Assembly (NCBI GenBank): GCA_031546845.1
Contig: JAVBJT010000003.1
Span: forward strand, 5,641-69,640
Direction: 5' to 3'
DNA: 64,000 bases
Source of the DNA: Azoarcus sp031546845
GTDB lineage: Bacteria; Pseudomonadota; Gammaproteobacteria; Burkholderiales; Rhodocyclaceae
The notes under the pieces are model-generated. The model was not told where the DNA came from. It did no database searches and saw only the letters and a program-made list of their open reading frames with translations. Position numbers and translations under genes: made by a program. Positions 63,293 to 64,000 of the stretch are shown here, in pieces; the first letter of the stretch is position 1, and each line of letters opens with the position of its first letter.

Positions 63293-63871
63293 ATGCCTCT
63301 CTCGCTCACGGTCCACCGGCCCAGCTTCATCCATGGCGTCGCCCGGATTCTTGGCTCCCTGGCCGCACAACGCTGGTTTCGGCCCATGCGGCCGCTGCGT
63401 GCCGGGAGGGCGCCCACGGCGACAGCGCACCAGCCCGCGTTCGACGCGCACCGGCTCGACCGTGCCGGACTGCTGGCCGAGTTGCTGGCACCGGTGCCGA
63501 ACCCTACCCTCGTCAAGCACCGCGTCGTCACCGGCATGCAGCTACCGGCGCTCCTCGAGTCCGCCATTGCGCGCAAGCTCTCCGCGGCGCGCGAGCTGAT
63601 ACAACGCGACCTGCTGGCACAGATGCAGGACCGCCCGGTTTTCGACAAACCGGATGCGCTCGGCGAATGGCTGCGGCTGCACTGCGCCGGGCTCGAGCAC
63701 GAAGTATTCGTGGTGATGTACCTCGACGCCCAGCACCGCCTGATCGGCATCGAGCAGCTCTTTCGCGGGACGCTCACGCAGACCTCGGTCTACCCCCGCG
63801 AGGTGGTCAAGGCGTCGCTGGCGCACAACGCCGCCGCAGTGGTCTTGGTACACAACCATCCTTTATGTTGA
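63293..63871 (+). pseudogene. radC: RadC-family JAB gene truncated inside its HNHP motif
   Basis: The 192-residue frame has an accessory-element RadC layout (FVVMYLDAQHRLIGIEQLFR, GTLTQTSVYPREVVKASLAH) and reaches VVLVHNHP, where RadC proteins continue SGxxxPSxxD with the remaining metal ligands. After HNHP it reads two foreign residues and stops. The cut coincides with the start of an insertion-like sequence. The gene lacks its active-site Ser/Asp and should be inactive. A strong ribosome binding site precedes ATG 63293. Confidence 0.85.
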
Positions 63872-64000
63872 ATTCCCGGGGTGTCAACATGGGTCACCGT
63901 TACCCCAAACCCCGCCTATTTCCGTATCGACACCACCTTCGACTTGCTCGCCTTGCGCAAGTCGGATAGTTCGTTCTCGCGGCGCTTGAGCAAAATTGAA
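63864..64000. mobile_element. End of a probable insertion sequence, cut by the window edge
   Basis: The sequence after radC HNHP begins (T)TATGTTGAATTCCCGGGG and bears no relation to radC. On the minus strand a frame enters from the right edge and ends at TAG 63916-63918 (...LLKRRENELSDLRKASKSKV, VSIRK), as a transposase-type gene would. The family cannot be told from 137 bases. Confidence 0.5.

Overview
The window is high-GC DNA from a proteobacterium, most likely a betaproteobacterium. The main support is the minus-strand order surE-pcm-nlpD-rpoS at 14.06-10.78 kb, which is a beta/gammaproteobacterial arrangement. The genus cannot be fixed from the sequence alone; a Rhodocyclales-like host is only a guess.

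Left block, 1-14.2 kb, is chromosomal. It opens inside an RHS polymorphic toxin gene with an AT-rich toxin tip, a probable immunity gene and a decayed fragment. A conserved membrane-stress/polyamine-type cluster follows: a 48-residue small protein, DUF4178, SPFH+SHOCT and DUF350 on the minus strand, and a membrane-fused aminopropyltransferase plus a Tat-type FAD oxidoreductase on the plus strand. Then comes the surE-pcm-nlpD-rpoS operon, whose first three genes are joined by ATGA overlaps.

At 14.22 kb there is only the 3' half of a tRNA-Pro(GGG) gene, followed by a P4-type integrase. I read this as the left end of a genomic island that runs past the right edge of the window. The island contains: (i) a probable integron gene cassette with an ADP-ribosyltransferase-like gene between two attC-like sites (16.0-16.7 kb); (ii) a two-partner secretion/contact-dependent-inhibition-type locus (17.5-33.2 kb) with a 2786-residue TpsA, four tandem paralogous lipoproteins, a 215-bp MITE-like insertion, an orphan TpsA tail, a second short TpsA and a TpsB transporter; (iii) a ParM/PRTRC-D partition-like operon, a second tyrosine recombinase and a full PRTRC cassette, which pairs ParB with ubiquitin-like, E1-like, E2-like and JAMM proteins (33.4-44.8 kb); (iv) an ART-like two-gene pair; (v) a probable defence block: a NERD nuclease, a frameshifted DUF6035/CoiA-like nuclease and a Gabija-like OLD-nuclease/UvrD-helicase pair (46.0-52.0 kb); (vi) a decayed strip with HTH, IstB and GGDEF remnants; and (vii) an accessory operon of mostly unrecognised plasmid/ICE-type genes with a DNA methyltransferase (53.9-63.9 kb), ending in a radC gene cut at its HNHP motif by what looks like an insertion sequence.

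Two paralogous XRE regulators, 36.5 kb apart at 17.1 and 53.6 kb, are each preceded by three tandem 15-bp repeats of the same sequence, which suggests one shared control circuit. Several genes in the last operon carry leaders with mutually exclusive hairpins just before a strong ribosome binding site. All functional calls come from reading motifs and context; no database search was run.
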